Assembly: GCF_965248315.1 (NCBI RefSeq)
Contig: NZ_CBDFIX010000002.1
Coordinates: 372,001-436,000 of the forward strand
Reading direction: 5' to 3'
From: Ulvibacterium sp965248315
GTDB lineage: Bacteria > Bacteroidota > Bacteroidia > Flavobacteriales > Flavobacteriaceae
Length of the DNA: 64,000 nt
The notes under the pieces are model-generated. The model ran no database searches. It was given only the letters and a program-made list of their open reading frames with translations, and had not been told where the DNA came from. Below, in pieces: positions 8,308 through 16,667 of this stretch (position 1 is the first letter of the stretch; each line of letters starts with the position of its first letter). A program made the translations under genes and the position numbers.

Positions 8308-9147
8308 ATGCGATTTTCAAATCATTTAAAGCAGCGCTTGATCGATAGATATGGCCCTTGGACTTTGGTAACCGGTGCCTCGTCCGGTATTGGGAAAGAG
8401 CTTGCAGAAAGACTTGCGGAAGCTGGATTAAACATAGTACTCACAGGAAGGAATGAAGAAGTACTTCGGGATTTTGGTGACGTATTGGAGGAAAAATACA
8501 AAATAATCGCAGAAGTCATTATAGCCGATATTGCATCCACAACGGATATTTATTCGCTAATAGAAGGGGTAGGTGAGCTTCCTATTGCGCTTTTTGTGGC
8601 CTCTGCCGGTTTTGGTACTTCCGGACAATTCGTTCATTCCCCTTTGGAGCAGGAAACACGTATGCTAAAAGTAAACACGTTGGCCCTGCTGATGCTTACC
8701 CATTATTTTGCCCGCAAATTTGCTGAACAGAAAAAGGGGGGCATTATCTTGATGAGTTCTATTGTTAGTTTCCAGGGTGTCCCTAATGCAGCCCATTATG
8801 CCGCTACAAAAGCCTATGTGCAATCTATTGGTGAAGGACTCCACTATGAATTGAAACCTTACAATGTTGATGTACTCACTGCAGCTCCCGGACCTGTAAA
8901 CAGTGGATTTGCCGCTGTGGCCCAAATGGAGCTGGGAAATGCTTTAAAACCTTCGGATGTTGGAATTCCCATCTTAAGGGCCTTGGGCAGAAAATCGACG
9001 GTTTTTCCAGGTAGACTAACCAAAATCCTGATATTTGGATTACGAACGGTACCCCGTTGGGGTAAAATACGGATTATGAAATTGGTCATGGGCGGGATGA
9101 CAAAACATCAAACCTCAAAAGCAGAAAAACGTTCATTTGTCAATTAA
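8308..9147 (+). CDS. short-chain dehydrogenase/reductase
   Basis: The 279-residue cytoplasmic oxidoreductase is a classical SDR. It has the nucleotide-binding T-G-A-S-S-G-I-G at 22-29, an N-terminal Rossmann half, the catalytic serine in MSSIVS (about 150-151) and the Y-x-x-x-K pair at Tyr164 and Lys168. The ASAGFG segment near 99 replaces the usual NNAG. TGR after the second beta strand is compatible with NADP(H). The C-terminal extension is basic and somewhat hydrophobic, as in the DltE/YqjQ-like subgroup. Its end overlaps the convergent phytase gene by 15 bp. The substrate is unknown. Placement after a TonB receptor suggests it acts on whatever that system imports. Confidence 0.9.
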   Translation: MRFSNHLKQRLIDRYGPWTLVTGASSGIGKELAERLAEAGLNIVLTGRNEEVLRDFGDVLEEKYKIIAEVIIADIASTTDIYSLIEGVGELPIALFVASAGFGTSGQFVHSPLEQETRMLKVNTLALLMLTHYFARKFAEQKKGGIILMSSIVSFQGVPNAAHYAATKAYVQSIGEGLHYELKPYNVDVLTAAPGPVNSGFAAVAQMELGNALKPSDVGIPILRALGRKSTVFPGRLTKILIFGLRTVPRWGKIRIMKLVMGGMTKHQTSKAEKRSFVN

Positions 9148-10143
9148 TCGCCCTAAATCATAAAAGTAAAAATCCTTTTCCTCGTTCATAGCCACAAAAA
9201 GTCCATTCGGGAAAGTAGCATTCAAGGGTACAGTCACTACATCGCAACCATCCGTTGCTACCGTGGTCAGATTCACCGCTTTTATAAAGGTGTGGTCCTT
9301 TCTAGAGAAAATGTTGAACTCCCCTTGTTGCTGGTTGGAAACAATGAGGTAACCCTCTCCATTGGCATAGGTAGCCAAGGCTATACCCTCAATGTCCTCC
9401 AAAAAATATTCCCCCCCAAAACAATTTAACTCATTATCGTCCTCATCAGGTTCCGCATAGTACTTACGAATGCACACGCCTTCATCCGAATAGTAGACAA
9501 ATCCATTTTTATCGTCCACTGCAATGGCCTCAATTTCCTTTTGCCCGCTGAACTCTCCGAACTTCCGTACCAAGTTGGCGTTTACCCCCATACTGTCCGC
9601 TGATAATTCATATTGATAGAGATACTTATCGGCCGGCCCTGTTTTTCTACCAACTATGGCATATATGGTAGAATCTTTAGGGGACTTGTAAAGCCCAATG
9701 CCCATAGGTAGTCTTCGCTCAAAATCGGATTCATCTTCAAAAACTGGGAACCCTCCCCCATCTAGGGGCTCCATGTCCGGTACTGAGAATAAACGAATTT
9801 GTTGTTTTTCCCTTTCCGTAAAAGCCAGAATATCCACCTCCGTTGAATCATTTAATCGAAATCCATATTCCACATCCACATTATTTGGTCTACGAATATT
9901 GCGAATGGTCTTTTCTTCAATGATTTTTCCATCTAGACTATAGGCATAAATGGCTCCGTTCGTCTCCTTGTCGGTTCCAAAAACAATACTTTTTGAGGCG
10001 TCTTCCGGATTGATCCAAATCGCCGGATCATCCGTATCGTTTATGGCTTTTTCCGTAATAACATCCGGTTTTATGGGCGGTAAACTGTTTCGGTTACAGG
10101 CAACCACCAACAGATAGGGAAGTATGTATAAAATGCTTTTCAT
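9133..10143 (-). CDS. beta-propeller phytase, predicted lipoprotein
   Basis: The 336-residue protein would remove phosphate from phytate (inositol hexakisphosphate) in a Ca2+-dependent reaction. It starts with a lipoprotein signal ending LVVAC, so it is probably anchored in the outer membrane or periplasm. The beta-propeller phytase pattern is clear: TDDPAIWINPEDASKS near residue 37, then RPNNVDVEYGF, the repeated Glu/Asp-rich blade edges (EIEAIAVDD, YYSDEG, EDIEGIAL) and SNQQQGEFNIF close to the end. The TonB receptor gene directly upstream (72-bp gap, same strand) is of the type usually paired with these enzymes in marine bacteria. Together they form a phytate- or inositol-phosphate-scavenging unit. 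Confidence 0.92.
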   Translation of the reverse strand: MKSILYILPYLLVVACNRNSLPPIKPDVITEKAINDTDDPAIWINPEDASKSIVFGTDKETNGAIYAYSLDGKIIEEKTIRNIRRPNNVDVEYGFRLNDSTEVDILAFTEREKQQIRLFSVPDMEPLDGGGFPVFEDESDFERRLPMGIGLYKSPKDSTIYAIVGRKTGPADKYLYQYELSADSMGVNANLVRKFGEFSGQKEIEAIAVDDKNGFVYYSDEGVCIRKYYAEPDEDDNELNCFGGEYFLEDIEGIALATYANGEGYLIVSNQQQGEFNIFSRKDHTFIKAVNLTTVATDGCDVVTVPLNATFPNGLFVAMNEEKDFYFYDLGRLIDK

Positions 10144-10172
10144 TCCTAGTAAAATTAAGATTGTTCAAATAC

Positions 10173-10187
10173 CCTCTTTATAAGAGG
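10173..10187 (-). other. small hairpin between TonB receptor and phytase genes
   Basis: CCTCTT and AAGAGG pair around a TAT loop in the 72-bp gap. On the transcribed (minus) strand there is no T-run after it, so it is more likely an mRNA-processing or stability element than a full terminator. Confidence 0.35.
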
Positions 10188-10215
10188 CGGTTTTTGAGAT
10201 TGTGCTTGGAAGGGG

Positions 10216-13080
10216 CTATTTTTTGAACAGGTCATACTTTAATCCGAATGTAAATCTAGGCCCATAGTACTCTACCTGTTGGGTGCGTTCACTTACTCCT
10301 TGGAAAAAACGCAAGGGCTGATCGGTAATATTGTTCAGATCTGCATAAATCCGTAATCTGTTGTTGAAGGCATAACTGGAATTGAAATCCAGAAAAAACT
10401 GTTGGTCATAGTACCGGTCCTCAAAAGCATTTCCTCCCAACTCATCCACATAGGAATCAGAAAAGTTGGCAGATAACCTGGCACTAAAACGTTTTCCTGC
10501 GTAACCCAAGGAAGCATTGAACATGTTAGGTGCCGTATTGGGCAGGTCCATATCGGTACGTTCATCCCCATCTTCGTTACGGATACCGTCCGCACTTGAA
10601 GTGAGATGGGTATAGTTCAAAAAGATATTGAAGTTTCGGGCAAATCCGGGCAAGAAATCCAACTGGCGTTGAAATGAAAACTCTACTCCAAAGATAGAGG
10701 CTTGATCCCCATTCAACGGTTGAAAAACATCAAAACCTTCTGTTCCTGGCCCAAAAGAATCATCCGGTGCCTCGGAAATAAAGGTGTAAATAAAATCGTC
10801 GATGCTCTTATAGAACAATCCTCCGGAAATTATACCGATACTCTCCATATAGTGCTCCGCCATCAAGTCGAAGTTCATGGAAGTGGTAGGGTCCAAATCC
10901 GCATTTCCAAGGACGATCTCATCGTCCGCATTAACGATTTCAGCCCGGGGAATAAGGTCCTCATAATTAGGACGTGCCAAGGTATTGGTCCATGCCAATC
11001 GCAAAATGGTGTTGTTTGTAAAATCATACTTAAAATGAATCCCCGGCAGAACGTTGGTATATGAATTTTCCCCTCTTACTTCTTCTGAAATTATGTCATC
11101 TTCCGTGAAGGTAATACGAAAGCCATCGGACTCCAATTGAGTGTTCTCCACCCGTACCCCGGCCAAAACACTTAGCTTATTCGATAGCTTTTGATTCATC
11201 ATTACATAGCCAGCTATGACATCCTCACGAATGTCGAAATTTCCTGGCAAGAACTCTTCGACAACCGATTCGCCATTATTTTCGTTCAAATCCAAGCGGC
11301 CCAACCATACCGGATCGGGGTAAAGGCCGGCAGCATATTGTCCCCCGGCCAAAAAATCCGAATCTGTTTTGTTCACAACAGGAATATCGGACATAAGTCC
11401 AAAAGTATCTTCCAAATCACCATAATCGAAGAAGTTATTATCACGGGTCTTGTTCTTAAACCTTCCCCTAGCCCCAAATTTTAAGGTTCCATCGCCCTTG
11501 CCAAAGATATCCGCGGGCAGCTCAACATTGAGAAAAAGGTTAATATCGTCCTCATCGGTGTATTGGGTCTCATTGGTAATCTCATCGAACTCAAAAATGG
11601 ATCGATCATTGGTATTCGCAGGATCTTCTGCGGTCATAATAGGGAATTCAGGGTCGCTATTGTCATTATTGACAATGTACTCCGTTTTATATTGTGCATA
11701 GCGTTCGTCCAAACGTTCCTCGGAAGCCTTGGCGTAGGAGGCCATCCAATCGATCTTGGCCTTGCCCCACAAATGATTTCCCCCCAGCGAATAGTTTTGC
11801 ATCCGTTGGTCTTCCAACCGGGTATTTTGATTGCGGTCATCATCAATACCCCCTTTGGTCTCCCGCGCCACTTCGGCAGGGAAGCGTGTGGGCGTATTGT
11901 TGGTCAGGGTAAAATCGCCCTCAGGAACTTCATCCCAATCCAGCAACTCCGAAGCGACTACGTAACGGTTTTCCCGATCGTCCCTCCAGTTGTACATGGT
12001 CTTCAGGTAAATAGAGTTGTTCGCATTGAACTGGTAATCCAGATTAACAGAAAAGCTGCGTCGCACCCGCTGTACCAAATAAGTGCGTTGTTCAAAAACT
12101 TTTGTATACGGGTTCACATCTATTTCCTCCTCCTCACCGGCAGCGTTGGCGAAGGCAAATTCATTGTCCCATTCTGCTTCAACATTGTCTGATCCAAAGT
12201 CATTATCCTGAATCACAGCACCCAACATCCATCCAAACTTGCCATTCTTGCTGCGGTCTCCCAAAAGGAATGCACCATTGAGGTTCCTGGTATTGGTAAT
12301 AAAATTAATCCCGGAGCCCAAAGTAGTGGAGAGTCTAAATCCCTGTGGGGCGCTACGCGTTACCAAGTTTATGGAACCCCCAAGGGCATCACCATCCATA
12401 TCCGGGGTAACTGCCTTGTTCACCTCTATGGTCTGAATCATATCGGAAGGTATCAGGTCCATCTGTATATTTCGGTTATCCCCTTCTGCGGAGGGGATAC
12501 GGCTACCGTTCAAGGTCACCGAATTAAGCTGTGGCGAAAGTCCCCTAATAATAACATCCCTGGCCTCACCTTGATCCACTTGCATGGTAATCCCCGGAAT
12601 ACGTTTAACGGCGTCTCCGATATTGGCATCCGGAAATTTCCCGATCTGATCCGTGGAAACCACATTGGTAATATTCAGGTTGGTCCGTTGGGTGTTCAAG
12701 GCCTTGGCCTGACCACTAAGCCCTTGTGCGGCCACTTCCACCTCGTCCAATTGATAGTTGGTAGGGATCAGTTCCACTACAATACTTGCCGTTTCACCAT
12801 CGGTGACCGTAACTTCTTGGTCAACATCGGCATATCCGATATAGGTAATCTGTACATTGTAGTTTCCTCCCGGAACATCCACAAGGGTAAATCTTCCGTC
12901 AAAATCGGATACAGTTCCTTTATTCAACGACGCTATAAAAATGTTGGCGCCAGAGACGTAAATACCGTTTTCGTCGGAAATTGTACCCTGAATGTTCCCG
13001 GATTGTGCTGTGCTTTCCGCTACTCCCAAAAAGACAAATAGCGTTACAAAAAGTAGTTTTAACAGGTTAATCGCCTTCAT
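10216..13080 (-). CDS. TonB-dependent receptor of phytase locus
   Basis: The 954-residue outer-membrane receptor has a signal peptide (cleavage about residue 25), a CarboxypepD_reg-like domain (about 28-110) and a plug domain. The plug contains NIGDAVKRIPGITMQ, RDVIIRGLSPQLNSVTLNG and the DALGGSINLVTR segment. The barrel ends in GLKYDLFKK. The plug and barrel style is that of the long Caulobacter-type receptors that accompany phytases and other hydrolases, not SusC. The phytase gene follows on the same strand, so the likely cargo is phytate or a lower inositol phosphate. Immediately upstream on the same strand lies a gene for a membrane-bound TPR/LuxR-type regulator, which may control the pair. 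Confidence 0.93.
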   Translation of the reverse strand: MKAINLLKLLFVTLFVFLGVAESTAQSGNIQGTISDENGIYVSGANIFIASLNKGTVSDFDGRFTLVDVPGGNYNVQITYIGYADVDQEVTVTDGETASIVVELIPTNYQLDEVEVAAQGLSGQAKALNTQRTNLNITNVVSTDQIGKFPDANIGDAVKRIPGITMQVDQGEARDVIIRGLSPQLNSVTLNGSRIPSAEGDNRNIQMDLIPSDMIQTIEVNKAVTPDMDGDALGGSINLVTRSAPQGFRLSTTLGSGINFITNTRNLNGAFLLGDRSKNGKFGWMLGAVIQDNDFGSDNVEAEWDNEFAFANAAGEEEEIDVNPYTKVFEQRTYLVQRVRRSFSVNLDYQFNANNSIYLKTMYNWRDDRENRYVVASELLDWDEVPEGDFTLTNNTPTRFPAEVARETKGGIDDDRNQNTRLEDQRMQNYSLGGNHLWGKAKIDWMASYAKASEERLDERYAQYKTEYIVNNDNSDPEFPIMTAEDPANTNDRSIFEFDEITNETQYTDEDDINLFLNVELPADIFGKGDGTLKFGARGRFKNKTRDNNFFDYGDLEDTFGLMSDIPVVNKTDSDFLAGGQYAAGLYPDPVWLGRLDLNENNGESVVEEFLPGNFDIREDVIAGYVMMNQKLSNKLSVLAGVRVENTQLESDGFRITFTEDDIISEEVRGENSYTNVLPGIHFKYDFTNNTILRLAWTNTLARPNYEDLIPRAEIVNADDEIVLGNADLDPTTSMNFDLMAEHYMESIGIISGGLFYKSIDDFIYTFISEAPDDSFGPGTEGFDVFQPLNGDQASIFGVEFSFQRQLDFLPGFARNFNIFLNYTHLTSSADGIRNEDGDERTDMDLPNTAPNMFNASLGYAGKRFSARLSANFSDSYVDELGGNAFEDRYYDQQFFLDFNSSYAFNNRLRIYADLNNITDQPLRFFQGVSERTQQVEYYGPRFTFGLKYDLFKK

Positions 13081-13502
13081 TGTTTCTTGAATTAAGTTTT
13101 ACTCCAAAGCTATAGCGATCAAGTGGTTAGCGCATTTTTTAAAGGGCAACAAAAGGGAAACAAAACAAACTATTGGGGTAAACAAGAAGGCAACAATCAT
13201 GATTATTTTACATTGCTTTAACGCGGGCCTTAATAACGGGTGGTCTATGATGGAAAAAAGATGACAGAAAACAAAGTACAACGTAGAAAACCCAAATTCC
13301 AAACAACAAACGGCAAACTGCCACGGCCACTATAAGTGCAAGTGTAAATTCAAAAATCAACCCCAATACAATCACAAGCAATTCGGAAAAAACCAGGGCT
13401 TCGTAAATCCATTTCCAAATTGATACAATTTTCAAATTTCCATGTTGGACCATTTCTAAATCCCAAACAAAAAACCATAAACAACAAACCGTAAACAACT
13501 AA
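13081..13502. repeat. 422-bp gene-free region of low-complexity, degenerate repeat-like DNA
   Basis: The region is rich in A and C on the plus strand. It contains degenerate reiterations of short words (AACAACAAACCGTAAACAAC; AAATTCCAAA; AAATCCCAAAC). Open frames across it translate into Phe/Val/Trp-rich low-complexity protein that resembles no known family, so I do not annotate a gene. It separates the regulator gene from the receptor gene, whose promoter lies in its left part. Confidence 0.5.
13105..13112 (-). promoter_or_regulatory. -7 element TAGCTTTG upstream of phytase-locus receptor
   Basis: Read on the minus strand, TAGCTTTG matches TAnnTTTG and lies 24 bp before the receptor ATG. No TTG stands at the right -33 distance. 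Confidence 0.4.
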
Positions 13503-15098
13503 CTAAAGCTCGACCATGAAATTCACCAGCTCTTCCTTTTGATCTATGGGCAACTTTTTACGTAGACGATATCGGGCTACCCGAACACTATCCGGAGTGA
13601 CCCTTAGGATAGAGGCAATTTCCTTTGAGGTAAGGTTCAATCGTAACAACATCCCCAGTCTCATCTCGGCCGGAGAAAGGTTGCTTTCCGAAAGAGAGGA
13701 AAGCTTTTTGATAAAGTCTGGATGAATCTCCTTAAAAAAATTCATGAACTCGTCCCATTCGTGCTCTTGTTGTAGATTAAAGTCGATTTCCTTGGCCAAA
13801 TCCTTTATCTTGATACTGGAATCCATATTTTTCCGGGATGCAATATTTCGCAGGGTATTGGACAAATCGAGTAGGATTTTGTTCTTTTGGGATAAATGCA
13901 GGCTATATCTCGAGAGTGCCGCGGTCTTCAATTTAATCTCCCGTTGCAAGTTCTTTTCCTCATATTCTTTTTTTTCCAATTCCGCCTTTAACGTCCTTTG
14001 CCTATATTCCTGTAACTTCAATTTGGCCTTTCGTTTTCTTCCCATATAGCTATAAAGGATGGTCAAAATGGCCGCTATGGCAAAAAGGGCTACCCATAGT
14101 AGGTTTTGATTGGCCCGGTTTACCTTGTTCTGTTCTTTTAATAGTTGAATCTCCGCTTCCTTTTTGTTGGTTTCATAAATGGCCTGTAAGACGTTGAGCT
14201 GATTGGTGTTGTGTGCTTGAAGCCACGCTTTGTTGTACTTTTCGGCTTCTATAAGATGCTTATGTGCTTCTTTGTAATTCCCAATCAATGCATAGGCTTT
14301 GGACAGGTCTTTGTTGGCACTTTCCAGTTGATGGTAGTCATGGATTCTATCTGCCACCAAAAGTGCCTTTTGAGTATACTCAATAGATTGGATATAGTCT
14401 CCTTGTTTACGATATGTATCGCCCAAGTTATTGAGCACATTGGCCTCTTCACGAGTGCCTTTGTCCCTTAAATATCCATAGGATTTGGCAAAATATTCGT
14501 AGGCGCGGTCATACTGGCCCAAATCCTCGTAGATACTACCAATATTTTCGTTCACCATTGATATACCGTTAACATCCTCCAATTTTATGAATAATGACAA
14601 GCTTTCTTTTTGGTAGTTCAATGCCTGCAAATATTCTCCCTGTTTTTCATAACATGAGCCTAAAAGGCCTTTTGAAACAGCTTGTCCTTGTACGTAGCCC
14701 AAATTCTCCGAACTTCGAAGACTCTCATCGAAAAACTGCTTGGCCAGTTCAAATTTGTTCAGGGAAAGATGCACTTTTCCAATACTATTGTTCAATATGG
14801 CATAGAGTGTATCATTTGCATCGGAATCGACAAATTCGATGGCCTTATTATATTGGTCCACAGCTTCGGAATACACTCCGGTTTGACGATAGAATTCTCC
14901 TAATTGAAGATGGCCATGGGCAATCTTTTCCTGGGACGGCTGCTTTTTAACCTTTTCCAAATTCGCCTTAAGCATAAAAAAGGTTGAATCCAATTGCCTA
15001 TAGAAGGAGGGTGAACCTGTTTCCATTTGGCCACTGCAAAGGGATATCGATACCAACAGCAAGGAAAAGCGAAAAAAATCAAAAAGGGTCGGGGTCAT
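13503..15098 (-). CDS. membrane-bound TPR regulator with C-terminal LuxR-like HTH
   Basis: The 531-residue protein begins with a signal-like hydrophobic stretch. About seven tetratricopeptide repeats follow (roughly 60-310, for example GEFYRQTGVYSEAVDQYNKA, NLGDTYRKQGDYIQSIEYTQKA). One transmembrane segment (LLWVALFAIAAILTILYSYM) leads into a long cytoplasmic coiled coil and then a helix-turn-helix: LSPAEMRLGMLLRLNLTSKEIA then VTPDSVRVARYRLRKKL. The layout places a periplasmic TPR sensor across the inner membrane from a DNA-binding domain. Proteins of this architecture are common in Flavobacteriia next to TonB receptor loci. It lies 422 bp upstream of the phytase-locus receptor on the same strand, so control of that locus is likely but inferred. 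Confidence 0.88.
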   Translation of the reverse strand: MTPTLFDFFRFSLLLVSISLCSGQMETGSPSFYRQLDSTFFMLKANLEKVKKQPSQEKIAHGHLQLGEFYRQTGVYSEAVDQYNKAIEFVDSDANDTLYAILNNSIGKVHLSLNKFELAKQFFDESLRSSENLGYVQGQAVSKGLLGSCYEKQGEYLQALNYQKESLSLFIKLEDVNGISMVNENIGSIYEDLGQYDRAYEYFAKSYGYLRDKGTREEANVLNNLGDTYRKQGDYIQSIEYTQKALLVADRIHDYHQLESANKDLSKAYALIGNYKEAHKHLIEAEKYNKAWLQAHNTNQLNVLQAIYETNKKEAEIQLLKEQNKVNRANQNLLWVALFAIAAILTILYSYMGRKRKAKLKLQEYRQRTLKAELEKKEYEEKNLQREIKLKTAALSRYSLHLSQKNKILLDLSNTLRNIASRKNMDSSIKIKDLAKEIDFNLQQEHEWDEFMNFFKEIHPDFIKKLSSLSESNLSPAEMRLGMLLRLNLTSKEIASILRVTPDSVRVARYRLRKKLPIDQKEELVNFMVEL

Positions 15099-15179
15099 TA
15101 GATAGCTTTTGAAGGCCGAAGTATATCATTTACAATAACTATTGCATTATTATAGGGTTATTAAAACTTTAAAATAAAA

Positions 15180-15203
15180 AACCCTCACTATTCAGTAAGG
15201 GTT
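15180..15203 (-). terminator. terminator of rplU-rpmA
   Basis: AACCCT and AGGGTT pair, with an inner ACT/AGT pairing and one mismatch. On the minus strand the hairpin is followed by a run of T (GGGTTTTTTATTTT). It lies 26 bp after the rpmA stop. Confidence 0.75.
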
Positions 15204-15229
15204 AATTCTATAACGACTGGTAAAGGTTT

Positions 15230-15490
15230 TTAAGCTTCAAACGGCTCTATGGAAACATAGGATTTTCCACCTGCCTTCTTTTCAAATTTAACCAGGCCAT
15301 CTACTTTGGCATGTAAAGTATGGTCCTTGCCAGCATATACGTTTTCACCGGGATTGTGTTTGGTACCGCGTTGTCTAACGATAATATTTCCAGCAATGGC
15401 AGCTTGACCACCATAAATCTTTACGCCTAAGCGTTTCGATTCTGATTCCCTACCGTTTTTTGAACTACCTACACCTTTTTTATGTGCCAT
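15230..15490 (-). CDS. rpmA: 50S ribosomal protein L27
   Basis: The 86-residue basic protein is bL27, whose N-terminus reaches towards the peptidyl-transferase centre. The start MAHKKGVGSSKNGRESESKRLG and the conserved GGQAAIAGNIIVRQRGT and KFEKK segments are diagnostic, and the length is normal. There is no N-terminal cleavable extension of the Firmicutes type. It lies 25 bp downstream of rplU, the standard bL21-bL27 operon order, and a terminator follows. Confidence 0.98.
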   Translation of the reverse strand: MAHKKGVGSSKNGRESESKRLGVKIYGGQAAIAGNIIVRQRGTKHNPGENVYAGKDHTLHAKVDGLVKFEKKAGGKSYVSIEPFEA

Positions 15491-15515
15491 GATCTATCGT
15501 TTTTTAGTTCGTTTC

Positions 15516-16076
15516 TTATTTTTCCAATGCCGCTATCAAATCGGCTTTCTTCATTGAGGAATACCCCGTAATATCCTTCGCTTTGGCCATTTCTTTGAGT
15601 TCGGCCACTGTTTTCTTGCTCAAGTCTTCAACCGCTTTGGGTGCTGGCTTGGGCTTAGCGGTCTCCTTCACCGGAGCGGCTTTTGGAGCTTCTTTTTTTA
15701 CTTCGGCCTTCTTGGCGGCAGGCTTTTCCTCCTTCGCCTTTTCAGCAGTAGCTTTTTTAGCCCCTTTGGCAATAATACTTTCCACAACAATCTCCGTAAG
15801 GTATTGTCTATGGCCGTTTTTCTTACGATATCCCTTGCGTCTTTTCTTTTTGAAGACGATTACTTTATCACCTTTTAGGTGCTTAACGACTTTAGCCTCA
15901 ACAGCGGCTCCGTCTATAGCCGGGGCGCCAACAGTTACGTTCTTACCGTCATCCAAAAGAAGTACATTGTTAAAGGTAACCTTTTTGCCTTCTTCCGTTT
16001 GCAAACGGTGAACATACACTTTTTGGTCTTTTGCAACTTTAAATTGCTGCCCTGCCATCTCTACAATTGCGTACAT
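15516..16076 (-). CDS. rplU: 50S ribosomal protein L21 with long C-terminal extension
   Basis: Residues 1-102 are a complete bL21 (MYAIVEMAGQQFKV at the start, FKKKRRKGYRKKNGHRQYLTEI near the end), which binds 23S rRNA. Typical bL21 ends there. This protein continues for about 84 residues: an Ala/Lys/Glu/Pro-rich linker (about 104-150), then DLSKKTVAELKEMAKAKDITGYSSMKKADLIAALEK (151-186). That tail resembles the SAP/Rho-N fold, a small nucleic-acid-binding helical unit. The gene heads the rplU-rpmA operon. A complete promoter stands at 16165-16194 and an unusual structured leader lies between. The extension's job is unknown; RNA binding is an inference. Confidence 0.97.
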   Translation of the reverse strand: MYAIVEMAGQQFKVAKDQKVYVHRLQTEEGKKVTFNNVLLLDDGKNVTVGAPAIDGAAVEAKVVKHLKGDKVIVFKKKRRKGYRKKNGHRQYLTEIVVESIIAKGAKKATAEKAKEEKPAAKKAEVKKEAPKAAPVKETAKPKPAPKAVEDLSKKTVAELKEMAKAKDITGYSSMKKADLIAALEK

Positions 16077-16111
16077 AGCGTGTATATTGATTTTAATTTA
16101 ATAGTCCTCAT
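16061..16111 (-). CDS. candidate 16-codon upstream ORF overlapping the rplU start
   Basis: In the rplU leader an ATG at 16111 opens 16 codons (MRTIKLKSIYTLCTQL) and stops at 16061-16063, 15 bases inside rplU and in a different frame. A GGAGG core lies 10 bases upstream, an unusually good Shine-Dalgarno for this lineage. The arrangement is that of a regulatory leader peptide. No independent evidence of translation exists. Confidence 0.35.
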   Translation of the reverse strand: MRTIKLKSIYTLCTQL

Positions 16112-16151
16112 TTTGGACTCTCCTCCCCTAAAAATCCACCTTTGGATTTTT
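16103..16151 (-). promoter_or_regulatory. structured rplU leader: two hairpins and a Shine-Dalgarno-like stretch
   Basis: On the transcript, AAAAATCCA/TGGATTTTT (plus-strand 16130-16151) forms the first hairpin. GGGGAGGAGAG follows (16118-16128). A second hairpin AGTCC/GGACT (16103-16119) holds the upstream-ORF ATG in its loop. Ribosomal-protein operons often carry autoregulatory leaders. This one does not match a leader class I can name. Confidence 0.5.
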
Positions 16152-16164
16152 TTATAGGCGGGTG

Positions 16165-16194
16165 CAAATATAGGGGTAATTCGCTAATCCACAA
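16165..16194 (-). promoter_or_regulatory. complete -33/-7 promoter of rplU-rpmA
   Basis: On the minus strand TTG (16192-16194), a 19-base spacer and TATATTTG (16165-16172) match the Bacteroidota promoter consensus exactly. The expected start point leaves a leader of about 80 bases before rplU. Confidence 0.8.
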
Positions 16195-16211
16195 GTGATT
16201 TTAAGGAGTTT

Positions 16212-16667
16212 TTAAACCGATTTATTTTTGGGGTTATTGCTTGTCTTGAAAAGCTGCATAAAAGAAAGCGTAAGTACTAAAGAAGTAGCAAAACCCATAA
16301 CAGCGACCGTAAGGAAAACTATACCCTCAAAATTGCGATAGTCCTTGGCCCATGCCGTGGAAAGCTCATTTAAAAACTCGACGTTGAGCTCGGTAGAATA
16401 CAATGCAAAAAACAAAGTGAAAATTAAGGTAGCCACGCACCCCGTAATCAAGCCAGCGGTAAAACCTTTTCCATAATTGAATCCCTCCTTGTCCCTTAAC
16501 CTAAAAAACTTAATGGCTTCATAAATTCCAAAACCCGTAATCACCCCATTAAAAAGACTATAGAATACATTAATGTGTAGATTGAAGAGCGATAGCATGA
16601 GGAAATAGGCAATAAGGCAACCACTTGTGGCCACACCAAATCTAATGGGCAAAGCAAACTCCTTCAT
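16212..16667 (-). CDS. DUF4199-like membrane protein
   Basis: The 151-residue inner-membrane protein has four predicted transmembrane segments (about 8-27, 32-50, 67-90 and 117-140). Between segments two and three lies the motif I-K-F-F-R-L-R-D-K-E-G-F-N-Y-G-K-G-F, typical of the Bacteroidota DUF4199 family. A charged loop (ELSTAWAKDYRNFE) precedes the last segment. Its function is unknown. It stands alone between the divergent M16 peptidase genes and the rplU promoter region. Confidence 0.72.
   Translation of the reverse strand: MKEFALPIRFGVATSGCLIAYFLMLSLFNLHINVFYSLFNGVITGFGIYEAIKFFRLRDKEGFNYGKGFTAGLITGCVATLIFTLFFALYSTELNVEFLNELSTAWAKDYRNFEGIVFLTVAVMGFATSLVLTLSFMQLFKTSNNPKNKSV

Noticed and set aside
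11563..12192. 209-codon open frame on the plus strand inside the phytase-locus receptor
   Set aside because: It is the antisense shadow of a conserved TonB receptor; no family resemblance.
13099..13498. Two overlapping open frames of 67 and 96 codons on the minus strand
   Set aside because: The translations are low-complexity Phe/Val/Trp-rich text produced by degenerate repeats, with no domain, no good start context and no operon link.
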